Part shown: one piece after another, positions 16,069 to 24,978 of the stretch
Layout of the letters: the number at the start of each line of letters is the position of its first letter
Numbering within the stretch: the first letter of the stretch is position 1
NCBI GenBank assembly: GCA_030151255.1
Contig: JASLED010000092.1
Location: 38,276 to 102,275 of the forward strand
Direction: 5' to 3'
Length of the DNA stretch: 64,000 bases
From: Flavobacterium sp.
Lineage (GTDB): Bacteria > Bacteroidota > Bacteroidia > Flavobacteriales > Flavobacteriaceae
Program-made: the position numbers and the translations under genes
Notes under the pieces: model-generated
What the model was told of the DNA's origin: nothing
The model's input: the letters and a program-made list of their open reading frames with translations, nothing else
Database searches by the model: none

Positions 16069-18493
16069 ATTTTAGAATATTAACTCGGGTTGCCTGCCAT
16101 GATTTCCAGCAAACTAATGCTAAAGAAAACGATAACAATACAACAAATGCAATAATGAAAGGAATAACATCAATATCAATGCGATATACAAAATCTTCCA
16201 ACCAAAGATTCATTACAAAAATTACTGGATAAATAGAAAGTAAAAAACCAATAACACAAAATGCTATAAATTGTTTTGACAAGTTGATAATTAAATCTAT
16301 TTTATTTGCACCCAACACTTTGCGAATTGCAATTTGCTTTAACTTACTTTCTACAGTAAACGAAACAATTGCCATTAATCCTAAAAGCGCAATAAAAATA
16401 GACACTCCCATTAAGCTTAAAAATAATGTGCGCAAATACAATGTTTTTTTATACGTTGTGGCATAATCATCGCTTGCAAAAGTATATTCCATCGGATATA
16501 CTTTATCTATTCTTTTTTGCCAAAATTGCTCTAAGTTTTTTAGCGTTTTATCTACATTCTTATCATCAATTCGCACTGCAATTGTATTCAATAAATAAGT
16601 AAACCAACTCACAGAACTTGGCATAAAATAAGTAACAGGAGTGGTGTTTTGAGAAGCCCCTTGCACTTTCATATCTTTTACCACACCAATAACTTCAAAC
16701 TCTTGATCGTTCCAAATAATTTTCTTTCCAATAACGCCGTCAGCAAAGCCAGCTTCTCTTTTAAAAGATTCGTTTACTACCACTTTATTGATGCTATCAG
16801 AGGCAAAATTTCGATCAAAAAAACGCCCTTCAACCAATTTTCCTTCAAACACTTTTAAAAAATCATACCCTACAGGTACGTTACCACTTTGCAATCTTCT
16901 ATCTTCGATAATATTGGTAGAACCACTACTGTATCCGCCACCAATATTCATGGCGTGAATTGCTATGCCTTTTACCCCTTCTATGCGATTTACATCAGAT
17001 TCAATTAAATTATAAATTGCTCTGCGTTTTTCAACATTAGTAATTTTAAACTTAATATTAATTACTTGATTGCCATTAAAGCCTAAATCTTCATTAAGGA
17101 TATAATCTACCTGTTTATTGATTAAAATAGCTGTAGACAAAAAGGAAAAAGCAATAAAAAACTGAATGATTAAAAATAGATTTCTAATTTTAGTACCCGA
17201 TTTTCCGCCTTTGAAACTTCCTTTTAAAACTTTTATAATATTTAACGACAAAATAAAAATAGTAGGCAAAATAGCTAATAGCAAAATAATGATAATAGCC
17301 AATGCTAATAAAATAGGCCAAACAGAAAACAAATTAAACACAATTGCTCTGCTTACCAACAGATTAAAATAAGGCAAAATAAGCTCTACAAAAAACAAAG
17401 ACAACAATGAGGCTGCCACAACTGTAATAACAGATTCGAATAAAAATTGCAGAAACAATTGTCCTTTTGTAGCTCCCATTGCCTTGCGAACACCAATTTC
17501 TTTGGCTCTTCTAAGGCTATTTACCAATGACAGATTAATAGCGTTTACCACTGATAAAACCAATAACAAAATAGCAGAACCCAACATAATATTGAGCATT
17601 TTATTCAACGTTGGTCCGCCGCCTAAACCTCCAGAAATAGGATTTAAATGAACCTTATCTACCGAATTATAATGAATTATACTGTTTTCTTTGTACTTTT
17701 CTTTTGCTTCGTTAATATCAATACCATCCTTTTCGGCATATCTTTGATAAAACTCTTCATACAAAACATCGGTTATATTTTGGTTGTATTCTTCGATACT
17801 CTTTCCTTGTTTTAATTTTATCATTAAAGTATAATTGTGGTCGCCCCAATTACCTTCTTTATTTTGAGCCACCATAGCTTCTGTTAAATAAGAAGTAAGG
17901 GCTTTAAATACAACCGAACTATTGCCGGGAATACGAAAAACATAACGAATAACAAGTATTTTTCCGTTGTTTTCTTCTTCATCATTTAGCTTCACGGTTT
18001 TACCCACAGGATTTACTCCTTTGCCAAACAAACGCTCAGACTGATCTAAATCAATAGCCAATGCATCTTTGTAATTATCTTTATAATCTTGAGCACTTCC
18101 ATAAATAGTTTCAAACGGAAAAAACTCAAAAAAATTAGCTTGTTGTTCTCTTATATCATATAAAAAATCTTGTTTATTATCTATTTCAATGCTGGATACC
18201 ATTGAATGAGAATAATTTAAATTATACGCTTCTACAATGGTTGGAATTTTTTCTAAATAATTAACCACCGGAGCAGGAAACCAATGAGAAAAACGAGAAT
18301 CTTCGCCTCCTTCTACTTCAAATACTCTTTCTTTATACGGATTCCATTGATTATAACTATGTTCGTTTTGCCAATACATCAACACCAATAATAGCGCTGC
18401 CAAACCAATGGACAGTCCCAATATATTGAGAATAGAAAAAAGGAAATTCTTTCGGAAATATTGACCGTATAATTTTATCCAATTGATAATCAT
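16052..18493 (-). CDS. FtsX/MacB-type ABC permease (fourth permease of the operon)
   Basis: An 813-residue double-length permease. It has an N-terminal helix (about 15-40), a MacB-like periplasmic domain, an FtsX core of three helices (about 290-410), a fifth helix near 440, a second periplasmic domain and a final three-helix FtsX core (about 690-805). The cytoplasmic coupling motifs are RRAKEIGVRKAMGATKGQL and LKQIAIRKVLGA. Two FtsX cores in one chain mean that a single polypeptide can form the membrane part with an ATPase dimer, as in BceB-like permeases. It ends in LKYVNYE, a tail shared with the three other permeases. It overlaps the TolC-like gene and follows a GIN gene by 17 nt. Confidence 0.9.
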   Translation of the reverse strand: MIINWIKLYGQYFRKNFLFSILNILGLSIGLAALLLVLMYWQNEHSYNQWNPYKERVFEVEGGEDSRFSHWFPAPVVNYLEKIPTIVEAYNLNYSHSMVSSIEIDNKQDFLYDIREQQANFFEFFPFETIYGSAQDYKDNYKDALAIDLDQSERLFGKGVNPVGKTVKLNDEEENNGKILVIRYVFRIPGNSSVVFKALTSYLTEAMVAQNKEGNWGDHNYTLMIKLKQGKSIEEYNQNITDVLYEEFYQRYAEKDGIDINEAKEKYKENSIIHYNSVDKVHLNPISGGLGGGPTLNKMLNIMLGSAILLLVLSVVNAINLSLVNSLRRAKEIGVRKAMGATKGQLFLQFLFESVITVVAASLLSLFFVELILPYFNLLVSRAIVFNLFSVWPILLALAIIIILLLAILPTIFILSLNIIKVLKGSFKGGKSGTKIRNLFLIIQFFIAFSFLSTAILINKQVDYILNEDLGFNGNQVINIKFKITNVEKRRAIYNLIESDVNRIEGVKGIAIHAMNIGGGYSSGSTNIIEDRRLQSGNVPVGYDFLKVFEGKLVEGRFFDRNFASDSINKVVVNESFKREAGFADGVIGKKIIWNDQEFEVIGVVKDMKVQGASQNTTPVTYFMPSSVSWFTYLLNTIAVRIDDKNVDKTLKNLEQFWQKRIDKVYPMEYTFASDDYATTYKKTLYLRTLFLSLMGVSIFIALLGLMAIVSFTVESKLKQIAIRKVLGANKIDLIINLSKQFIAFCVIGFLLSIYPVIFVMNLWLEDFVYRIDIDVIPFIIAFVVLLSFSLALVCWKSWQATRVNILKYVNYE

Positions 18494-18510
18494 ATGATAG
18501 TTTACTATTA

Positions 18511-19317
18511 TTACATTTTACCTACATAACCACTTGATGATGTAGAAACATTAATTGATGTTGGTTTGTTTTTGTAAGTGATTTTACCCGAAGAACTTGC
18601 TTTTCCTGAAATGCTCTGAGTTACATCTAATTTAATTAAGGCTGATGAAGAAGCGGTAACCATTAAATCGGCTACAATAAAATCTGCTCCATCTATTTTA
18701 CTTGAACTTGATGATGAAATATCTGCTGTTTTAGCAGAACCTTTTAAATCTACAAGACTCGAGCTACTTGTTTGTCCATCAAGCTTATTTGTTTTCAAAT
18801 TCATCGAAATTCTAGAAGACGAACTTGCAGAAAATGCTGTTATATTGGTTACTTCAAACTTTCCTGCAACTGCAGAAGACGAGCTTGATTCAATTTTTAA
18901 GTTATCTGTTTTTACTAACGCTCCTGTATATTTTGACGAGCTACTTGTTTCTACATAAAAACTTTTGCTTATCACTTGATTCAATAAATTGAACTTAGCG
19001 GAAGAAGAAGTTTTAACCCCTTCTAACGTAGGATTACTAATTGTAACCTGCACTTTGCTCATTGTTTTTTTTGATAATTTTTTAGGAAACTCAAGATATA
19101 CACGCAAAACGCCATTGCTTACTTCGGTTTTTACATATTGCATATCTGTTGGATCTTGCACTTCTACCTCAACCGATTTGCTTGTGCCAAGCGTAAAATC
19201 TATATTAATGCTTTGTGATACTTTTACTTCTTTAAAATCAGAAACAGTTCTTTTTTCTGTTTTCTGAGCCATAACTGCCGTTCCTAACAAAAGGAACAAA
19301 TAAACTATTTTTCTCAT
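18511..19317 (-). CDS. Head-GIN (DUF2807) secreted beta-solenoid protein
   Basis: A 268-residue exported protein with signal peptide (MRKIVYLFLLLGTAVMAQ). The body is a repeated beta-strand pattern in which SSSS or SSSA recurs about every 19-21 residues (TSSSSKY, SSSSSAVAG, ASSSSRIS, TSSSSLVD, SSSSSSKID, ASSSALI, ASSSGKI, TSSSGYVG). It would build a right-handed solenoid with serine ladders. DUF2807 proteins are common in Bacteroidota, and their function is not established. It is a close paralogue of the gene 11 nt upstream (19329-20135) and sits inside the ABC efflux operon, so it probably works at the periplasmic or outer-membrane side of that system. No sorting domain or lipobox. Confidence 0.85.
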   Translation of the reverse strand: MRKIVYLFLLLGTAVMAQKTEKRTVSDFKEVKVSQSINIDFTLGTSKSVEVEVQDPTDMQYVKTEVSNGVLRVYLEFPKKLSKKTMSKVQVTISNPTLEGVKTSSSAKFNLLNQVISKSFYVETSSSSKYTGALVKTDNLKIESSSSSAVAGKFEVTNITAFSASSSSRISMNLKTNKLDGQTSSSSLVDLKGSAKTADISSSSSSKIDGADFIVADLMVTASSSALIKLDVTQSISGKASSSGKITYKNKPTSINVSTSSSGYVGKM

Positions 19318-19328
19318 TTTTATCTATT

Positions 19329-20135
19329 TTAAATTTTACCTACAAAACTGCTCGAAGTTTTATTAACTTCAATTAAACTTGGTTTTTTCTTATAATATAC
19401 CTTACTAAGCGTGGTTACTTTTCCTTTTAAACTTTCTGTTACATCAAAACTTGCAATTGAAGATGCCGCCGCCGAACAATCTAATACAGCAACTACAAAA
19501 TCTTTTGCCGTAATTTCGCTCGAAGTTGTTATATCTATTTTTGCCAAATTTGCCGAACCTTTCAACATTCCTTTACTTGAACTTGTTGCAGTTCCGTTTA
19601 ATTTATTTGTTGTTAGATTCAACGCTATTTTGGAAGAAGAATTAATTGCAAAATTTGTTTCGTTTTTAACTGCAAATGTTCCGTCTACTGATGAAGCTGA
19701 ACTAGCATCAATTGATAAATTATCTGTTTTTACCAAAGCTCCATTGTATTTTGAAGAGCTACTTGTTGTAATGTAAAAGTTTGTACTTATGGCTTCATTT
19801 AGCAAATTAAAATTAGCCGAAGAAGTTAACTTTACTCCTTCTAATGTTGGGTTGCTCACTCTTACGCGCACTTTACTATTATTTAACTTAGCTGTATTGT
19901 TTGCTACATCAATATAAACTTGCAATACGCCGTTGTTTACTACGGTTTTTACATAAGCTAAATCTGCTTCATTTTGTGCTTCAACCTCAACCGATTTTGT
20001 TGCTCCGTAAGTAAAATCAACAATAATACTTTGAGCTACTTTTACTTCCTTAAAATCAGCAACAGTTCTTTTTTCTACTTTTTGCGCCATGGCTGCGGTT
20101 CCTGCTAAAAGGAATAAATAAATAATTTTTCTCAT
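19329..20135 (-). CDS. Head-GIN (DUF2807) secreted protein, paralogue
   Basis: A 268-residue protein of the same length and plan as its downstream neighbour, with a nearly identical signal peptide and first 30 residues (RTVxDFKEVKVxQSI). The ladder positions are more varied here (SSSSKYNG, ASSASSVDG, NSSSKIALN, ATSSSKGML, TTSSEITA, TSSSFVGKI). It clearly arose by tandem duplication, with divergence concentrated in the ladder residues. Function is unknown beyond belonging to DUF2807. Gene order places both copies between the third and fourth permease genes, with gaps of 11 to 27 nt, so they share the operon transcript. Confidence 0.85.
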   Translation of the reverse strand: MRKIIYLFLLAGTAAMAQKVEKRTVADFKEVKVAQSIIVDFTYGATKSVEVEAQNEADLAYVKTVVNNGVLQVYIDVANNTAKLNNSKVRVRVSNPTLEGVKLTSSANFNLLNEAISTNFYITTSSSSKYNGALVKTDNLSIDASSASSVDGTFAVKNETNFAINSSSKIALNLTTNKLNGTATSSSKGMLKGSANLAKIDITTSSEITAKDFVVAVLDCSAAASSIASFDVTESLKGKVTTLSKVYYKKKPSLIEVNKTSSSFVGKI

Positions 20136-20162
20136 GATTTGTGTTTTTTGGGTGAATTAATT

Positions 20163-22574
20163 TTATTCGTATTTGATATACTTCAATACATTTAATTTGG
20201 TGGCTTGTTTGGCTTTTATCCATACAATTATTAGCACTAATGACATTAAGGTTAAAAATGTGTATAAAAAATACCAAACACTAATAGTAATTCGGAAAGC
20301 ATATTCGCTCAGCCAAGCATTCATAAAATAATAACTAGGATATACAGCAAGGCAAAAACCAATAATGCCCATAACAATATATTGCTTAGATAATTGTTTC
20401 ATTTGTTCGAAATTATCTGCTCCTAAAACCTTTCTAATTGCAATTTCTTTGTGTTTATTAGCAATAGTAAATGATGCCAAGCTATAAAGCCCAAACAAGG
20501 CAATGAATATAACAATTACACTAAGTACCAATAAGATATTTCGCTCTTGAAAACTACTTTTAAAAATTCGCTCAAAACGCTGATCTAAAAATTCATAATG
20601 AAACGGAAACTCTGCAAGCCCAACATCTTTATACACTTTTTCGATTTCTTGTAGCATAGCATCCACATTTGACGAATTTACTTTTACATATAATTCTTGC
20701 ACATTGCCAAACAGCCATGGTGTGGCTTTCATACCAACAAAAATCATTGGTTCGTAATCTACTTTAAAATTGTTGATGTGATAATTATCTACAACTCCAA
20801 TTACTGTAAATAATCCTTGATTCCAATTGATTGTTTTTCCAACAATATTTTCATCTTTTAATTTATCTTTCAACATTTTATTAATCAGCACATTGCTAAT
20901 TGTATCGGTGGCTAAATTTTTCTGAAACTTTCGTCCTTCAATTAATTTAATGTCCATGATTTCTAAAAAATCTTCATCAATTGCCACATTCATTGTTTGC
21001 GCAGAGCCATCTTGATGTGCGATAAAACTTGAATTAAATCCATATCCTCCAATAGATAATGACGAACTACCCACACCTTCAATGCCAGGTATTTTCAATA
21101 ATTCTGTTTTATACAATTCATAAAGCTGCTCTCTTTCTGCGTCTTTTTTATAGGTTAGAAAAGGAAGAATAAGCACTTGTTCTTTGCTAAAACCTAAATC
21201 TTTTTCTAGCATATAATTGGTTTGCTTATACACAATGAACGTACTTATCATGAAAAAGCTAGCAATAGCAAACTGAATCATTAACATAAGATAGCGCAAA
21301 CTAAATTTTTGATTGGTTTTTAATAATTGTCCTTTTAGCAACTTTAATTTTGATACTTTTTTAACTACCAAAAGCAATATTGTGGCTAATAAGAAAGCTA
21401 AAACAATAACAAAGAACAATCCTACTTTTATGGCTTGTATGAGTTGATATTCTAACTGTGAATTTAGAATAACACGTATTGTAGGAATAGATAGTTCTAC
21501 CAATACAAAACTAACAGCAATTGTACATAACAACGTAATTACACTTTCTACAAATAATTGCCAAAACAACATAGAATATTTACTTCCGATTACTAAACGG
21601 ATTCCCATTTCTTTATGTCTTTTTAAACTTTGTACAATGGATAAATTGACATAATTAATTACCGAAAGAATAAGAATTGTAATAGATAATCCGATAAGAA
21701 TATAAAGCCGTTGACTATTGATTGACTTTTCTAATGTGCCATTGTAAATGGCATTCTCAATCATGTGTTGTCCGGAAAGAGGAAACAAATCAAAACTTTC
21801 TACCGTATCATTATTTTCTGCTAAATATTCTTCTACTGTTTTTCCGTTTTCACTTGCCAAACGCACATAAACATTGTTATACACTAAATCATTTAATGTG
21901 TTTAATATTTTATCATTTGACGAATGTTGATTAAGTTTTAAATATAAAGTTGCACTATAAGTGCCCCAAAGATCTTGCCTTTCTATTACCTCTTTTTCCA
22001 TTCCAGAAAAGATAATATTTGGCGCTACCGAACTTCGTTGCTCATCAAAAGAATAAAGTCCCTCTATGGTATAAAATTCATTTTGACGAATAAATGTTTT
22101 TCCTACCGAATTATCTCCAAATAATTGCTCTGCATAAGTATCTAAAACCATTACTGTGTTAGGTTTATTCAAAGCATTTATTCCTGCTACAATTTTGAAT
22201 GGGAAAAAATCTAAAAAATTTGCCTGAACTTTAAGACCTTTTTCAAATGATTTTTTTTCTCCTTCAAACTCAATATTACCCGTAGAATAATTGGATAAAT
22301 ACATGTAATCTTCTACCAATTCTCTCTCTTTAAGATTTGGCCCTAAAGGAAATGAAGCTAACATCCAAATATCATCATCGCCAACATCTGTACTTATTAA
22401 AAATACATTGTCTTTATTTGGATTCCATTGATCATATCGAACCTCTTCCTGATAATATAAATACGATAATAAAACACCCCAAATACCAATGGCTAAACCA
22501 ATGATGGTAAAAATAAAAAAGACTTTATTTTTGAGTGTGTGTGCCCAATATATTTTTAACCAATTTTGTAACAT
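20163..22574 (-). CDS. FtsX/MacB-type ABC permease (third permease)
   Basis: An 803-residue paralogue of the other permeases, with the same plan: N-terminal helix (about 15-40), periplasmic domain, FtsX helices (about 285-410), helix near 435, a second periplasmic domain and C-terminal FtsX helices (about 680-800). Coupling motifs are LKRHKEMGIRLVIGSKYSM and HKEIAIRKVLGADN. It ends in LKYIKYE. It starts with MLQNWLKIY, the same opening as the next permease upstream, which points to relatively recent duplication. It lies 2 nt from its upstream neighbour, giving tight translational coupling. Substrate unknown. Confidence 0.9.
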   Translation of the reverse strand: MLQNWLKIYWAHTLKNKVFFIFTIIGLAIGIWGVLLSYLYYQEEVRYDQWNPNKDNVFLISTDVGDDDIWMLASFPLGPNLKERELVEDYMYLSNYSTGNIEFEGEKKSFEKGLKVQANFLDFFPFKIVAGINALNKPNTVMVLDTYAEQLFGDNSVGKTFIRQNEFYTIEGLYSFDEQRSSVAPNIIFSGMEKEVIERQDLWGTYSATLYLKLNQHSSNDKILNTLNDLVYNNVYVRLASENGKTVEEYLAENNDTVESFDLFPLSGQHMIENAIYNGTLEKSINSQRLYILIGLSITILILSVINYVNLSIVQSLKRHKEMGIRLVIGSKYSMLFWQLFVESVITLLCTIAVSFVLVELSIPTIRVILNSQLEYQLIQAIKVGLFFVIVLAFLLATILLLVVKKVSKLKLLKGQLLKTNQKFSLRYLMLMIQFAIASFFMISTFIVYKQTNYMLEKDLGFSKEQVLILPFLTYKKDAEREQLYELYKTELLKIPGIEGVGSSSLSIGGYGFNSSFIAHQDGSAQTMNVAIDEDFLEIMDIKLIEGRKFQKNLATDTISNVLINKMLKDKLKDENIVGKTINWNQGLFTVIGVVDNYHINNFKVDYEPMIFVGMKATPWLFGNVQELYVKVNSSNVDAMLQEIEKVYKDVGLAEFPFHYEFLDQRFERIFKSSFQERNILLVLSVIVIFIALFGLYSLASFTIANKHKEIAIRKVLGADNFEQMKQLSKQYIVMGIIGFCLAVYPSYYFMNAWLSEYAFRITISVWYFLYTFLTLMSLVLIIVWIKAKQATKLNVLKYIKYE

Positions 22575-22576
22575 AA

Positions 22577-24976
22577 CTATTCGTATTTAATATATTCTAA
22601 CACATTTACACGCGTTGCCTTATATGCTCTACTTACAACAATTGTTAAAGCAAGCAAAAGCATAATAAAAAAACAAACAACATAAATATCATATTCTATC
22701 TCAATTCGATATGCATAATCGCTCAACCATTGATTTAGTAAATAATAACTTGGATAAAAAGCTAATAAAAAGCCAGCTACACAATAAACAACGTATTGAA
22801 TAGACAATTTCTGAATCAAACTTTTGGTATCTGCACCTAAAACTTTTCGAATAGCAATTTCTTTCAGTTTTGTACCAATATTAAAAGACGAAATGGCAAA
22901 TAATCCAAACAACGCAATAAACGTTACAATACAACTCAAGTACATCATTACTTCTCGTTGGGTTTGTATTTTAATAAATGATCGAGCAAATTCTTTATCC
23001 ACAAATTCGTAGCTAAATGGTTTATGAGCACTTGGATTAAATGAATTCCATATTTTTTCTATTGCAGGAATAACAGCTTCTAATTCGTCTAAATTTACCT
23101 TAACATTTACTTGATTAAAATTGTTGTAATTATCCGAAGGAAGCACAAAAATCATAGGTTGTATACGCGATTCTAACCCTGTGTTGTGAAAGTTTTTGAG
23201 CAATCCGACAACATTTTGTTTATTTAAAACAAGATCTGTAACTGATGTTTGATCAAATGCTTGTAAAACTGCTTCGTTAATTAAAATATTATCAATACTA
23301 TCATTTGCAAATTGAGTAGATAAAAAACGTCCTTCTTTCAGCTCAATTCCCATCATATCAAAATATTCTTCTTCTGCATTTACCATTCTAACCAATTCAT
23401 TTTTATCATTATGAATGATGTATGAAAAAGTTCCGCCACTTGCAGCACCATATATCAAATCTGCAATAGCTACTTGCTCAACTCCTTTTATCTTCTTAAT
23501 CTCTTGCTTAAAAACCTGATATTTAGTATACTTTTCTGTTCCCCAATCTTGTTCTAAAAAAGAAAAACTAATAACCTGATCTCCTTTAAAACCCACATCT
23601 TTTGTTGTCATAAAACTTACTTGCTTATACACAATATAAGTACCTGTAATAAACCAACAGGCTATAGCAAATTGTACAATCAAAAAACAATTCTTGATTA
23701 CACTACCCGAACGACTTCGATGAAAATTGCCTTTTAATTCGCTTAACGTTTTATACTTTGCGATGTACAACGCAGGAATTAATCCGGCTAATAATAGAAT
23801 TAAGAAAAAAACTCCTACAAATAACACAACAAAATCAGTTATTGTTACCTCTATATTTGTGTTTAAAAATGAGTTTGCAAATGGCAAAACAAATAATATA
23901 AAAAAGATACTTACCACAAACGAAATGCAAATAGTTAAGGTTGTTTCAAACAAATTTTGTTTAATAATATCTTTATTTAAACCGCCTAACGATTTTCGAA
24001 CTCCAACTTCTTTTGCCCTAGAAAGCGCCTGAGAAAGTAATAAATTCACGTAATTGAATAAGGATAAAATAAAAATAACCCACGATAAGCCTAACACAAT
24101 TTGAACAAATTGATGTTTAGTTTGTGCTTCAGGCACTACTATTGCCGCTGATTTTTCGAAATGCAACTCTGGCAATGGATGCAATATGGCTGTTTGATTA
24201 AAAAAACCTTTTGATTTATCTATCAATTCTGATACTAAAACACCATTTTCTGCTGCTAATGGTTTGAGATAATGATTTAGGTATAAACTATCTATTGCAG
24301 CACCTGTTTCTTTTGATTTATTAGTTTTGACTAATAATGAAGACGCTGAATATCCCCAACTTGTGGCTTGTTCATCATCTAAAAATTGATATTCATTTAG
24401 AATAACTTCTGGCATAAAACTTCCGCGTTTGCCTTCTAAATCATAAACACCTACAACGATATATAATTGCTCTTCAATTTTTAATTGTTTTCCAATTGGA
24501 TTAATATTTTTACCGAATAAAAGTTCGGCTTTATCTTTTTCTAAAACAATTTCATTTGGATTCTGGAAAATACTTTTTTGCGATCCGTAAATCAATGGAT
24601 AAGGAAAAAAATCAAAAAAAGTTTCGTTACATTTTACTATTTTATCCACCAAATATTTTTCTTTATCATACTCAATTGTATTTGATGTATAGCCCGAGTA
24701 CACAAAATAATCTTCTACAAAAGGATATTGATCTTTTAGCATTATGGAAAGAATAAAAGGCTGATTTGCTAAAGAAACAGTTTCATTTTTATTTTCAACA
24801 AAATAAACATCATTCTTATTTTTATTCCATCTATCAAAAGATTCTTCCTCTTTAGCATATAATGTTGATAGCAAAACAGCACCAATACCAATAGCCAAAC
24901 ACAAAATAGTTAAGAAGAAATAAACCTTATTTTTCTTGTTATTGTATAAATAGATCTTTAACCAATTTTGCAACAT
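22577..24976 (-). CDS. FtsX/MacB-type ABC permease (second permease)
   Basis: A 799-residue double-length permease with the architecture of its neighbours. It starts MLQNWLKIYLYNNKKNK with the first helix at about 18-40, and FtsX cores lie around 285-410 and 680-795. Coupling motifs are SRAKEVGVRKSLGGLNKDI and LKEIAIRKVLGADTKSL, the sites that normally dock on the ATPase. The C-terminal tail is LEYIKYE. Both periplasmic domains differ strongly from those of the paralogues while the cytoplasmic loops are conserved. This is as expected if different permeases handle different substrates but share one ATPase. It lies 2 nt from both neighbours. Confidence 0.9.
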   Translation of the reverse strand: MLQNWLKIYLYNNKKNKVYFFLTILCLAIGIGAVLLSTLYAKEEESFDRWNKNKNDVYFVENKNETVSLANQPFILSIMLKDQYPFVEDYFVYSGYTSNTIEYDKEKYLVDKIVKCNETFFDFFPYPLIYGSQKSIFQNPNEIVLEKDKAELLFGKNINPIGKQLKIEEQLYIVVGVYDLEGKRGSFMPEVILNEYQFLDDEQATSWGYSASSLLVKTNKSKETGAAIDSLYLNHYLKPLAAENGVLVSELIDKSKGFFNQTAILHPLPELHFEKSAAIVVPEAQTKHQFVQIVLGLSWVIFILSLFNYVNLLLSQALSRAKEVGVRKSLGGLNKDIIKQNLFETTLTICISFVVSIFFILFVLPFANSFLNTNIEVTITDFVVLFVGVFFLILLLAGLIPALYIAKYKTLSELKGNFHRSRSGSVIKNCFLIVQFAIACWFITGTYIVYKQVSFMTTKDVGFKGDQVISFSFLEQDWGTEKYTKYQVFKQEIKKIKGVEQVAIADLIYGAASGGTFSYIIHNDKNELVRMVNAEEEYFDMMGIELKEGRFLSTQFANDSIDNILINEAVLQAFDQTSVTDLVLNKQNVVGLLKNFHNTGLESRIQPMIFVLPSDNYNNFNQVNVKVNLDELEAVIPAIEKIWNSFNPSAHKPFSYEFVDKEFARSFIKIQTQREVMMYLSCIVTFIALFGLFAISSFNIGTKLKEIAIRKVLGADTKSLIQKLSIQYVVYCVAGFLLAFYPSYYLLNQWLSDYAYRIEIEYDIYVVCFFIMLLLALTIVVSRAYKATRVNVLEYIKYE

Positions 24977-24978
24977 AA

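Noticed and set aside
18600..20000. Serine-codon repeats in the GIN genes as phase-variable microsatellites
   Set aside because: The repeated Ser stretches use mixed codons (tct, agc, tca), so there is no homogeneous slippage tract at the DNA level.
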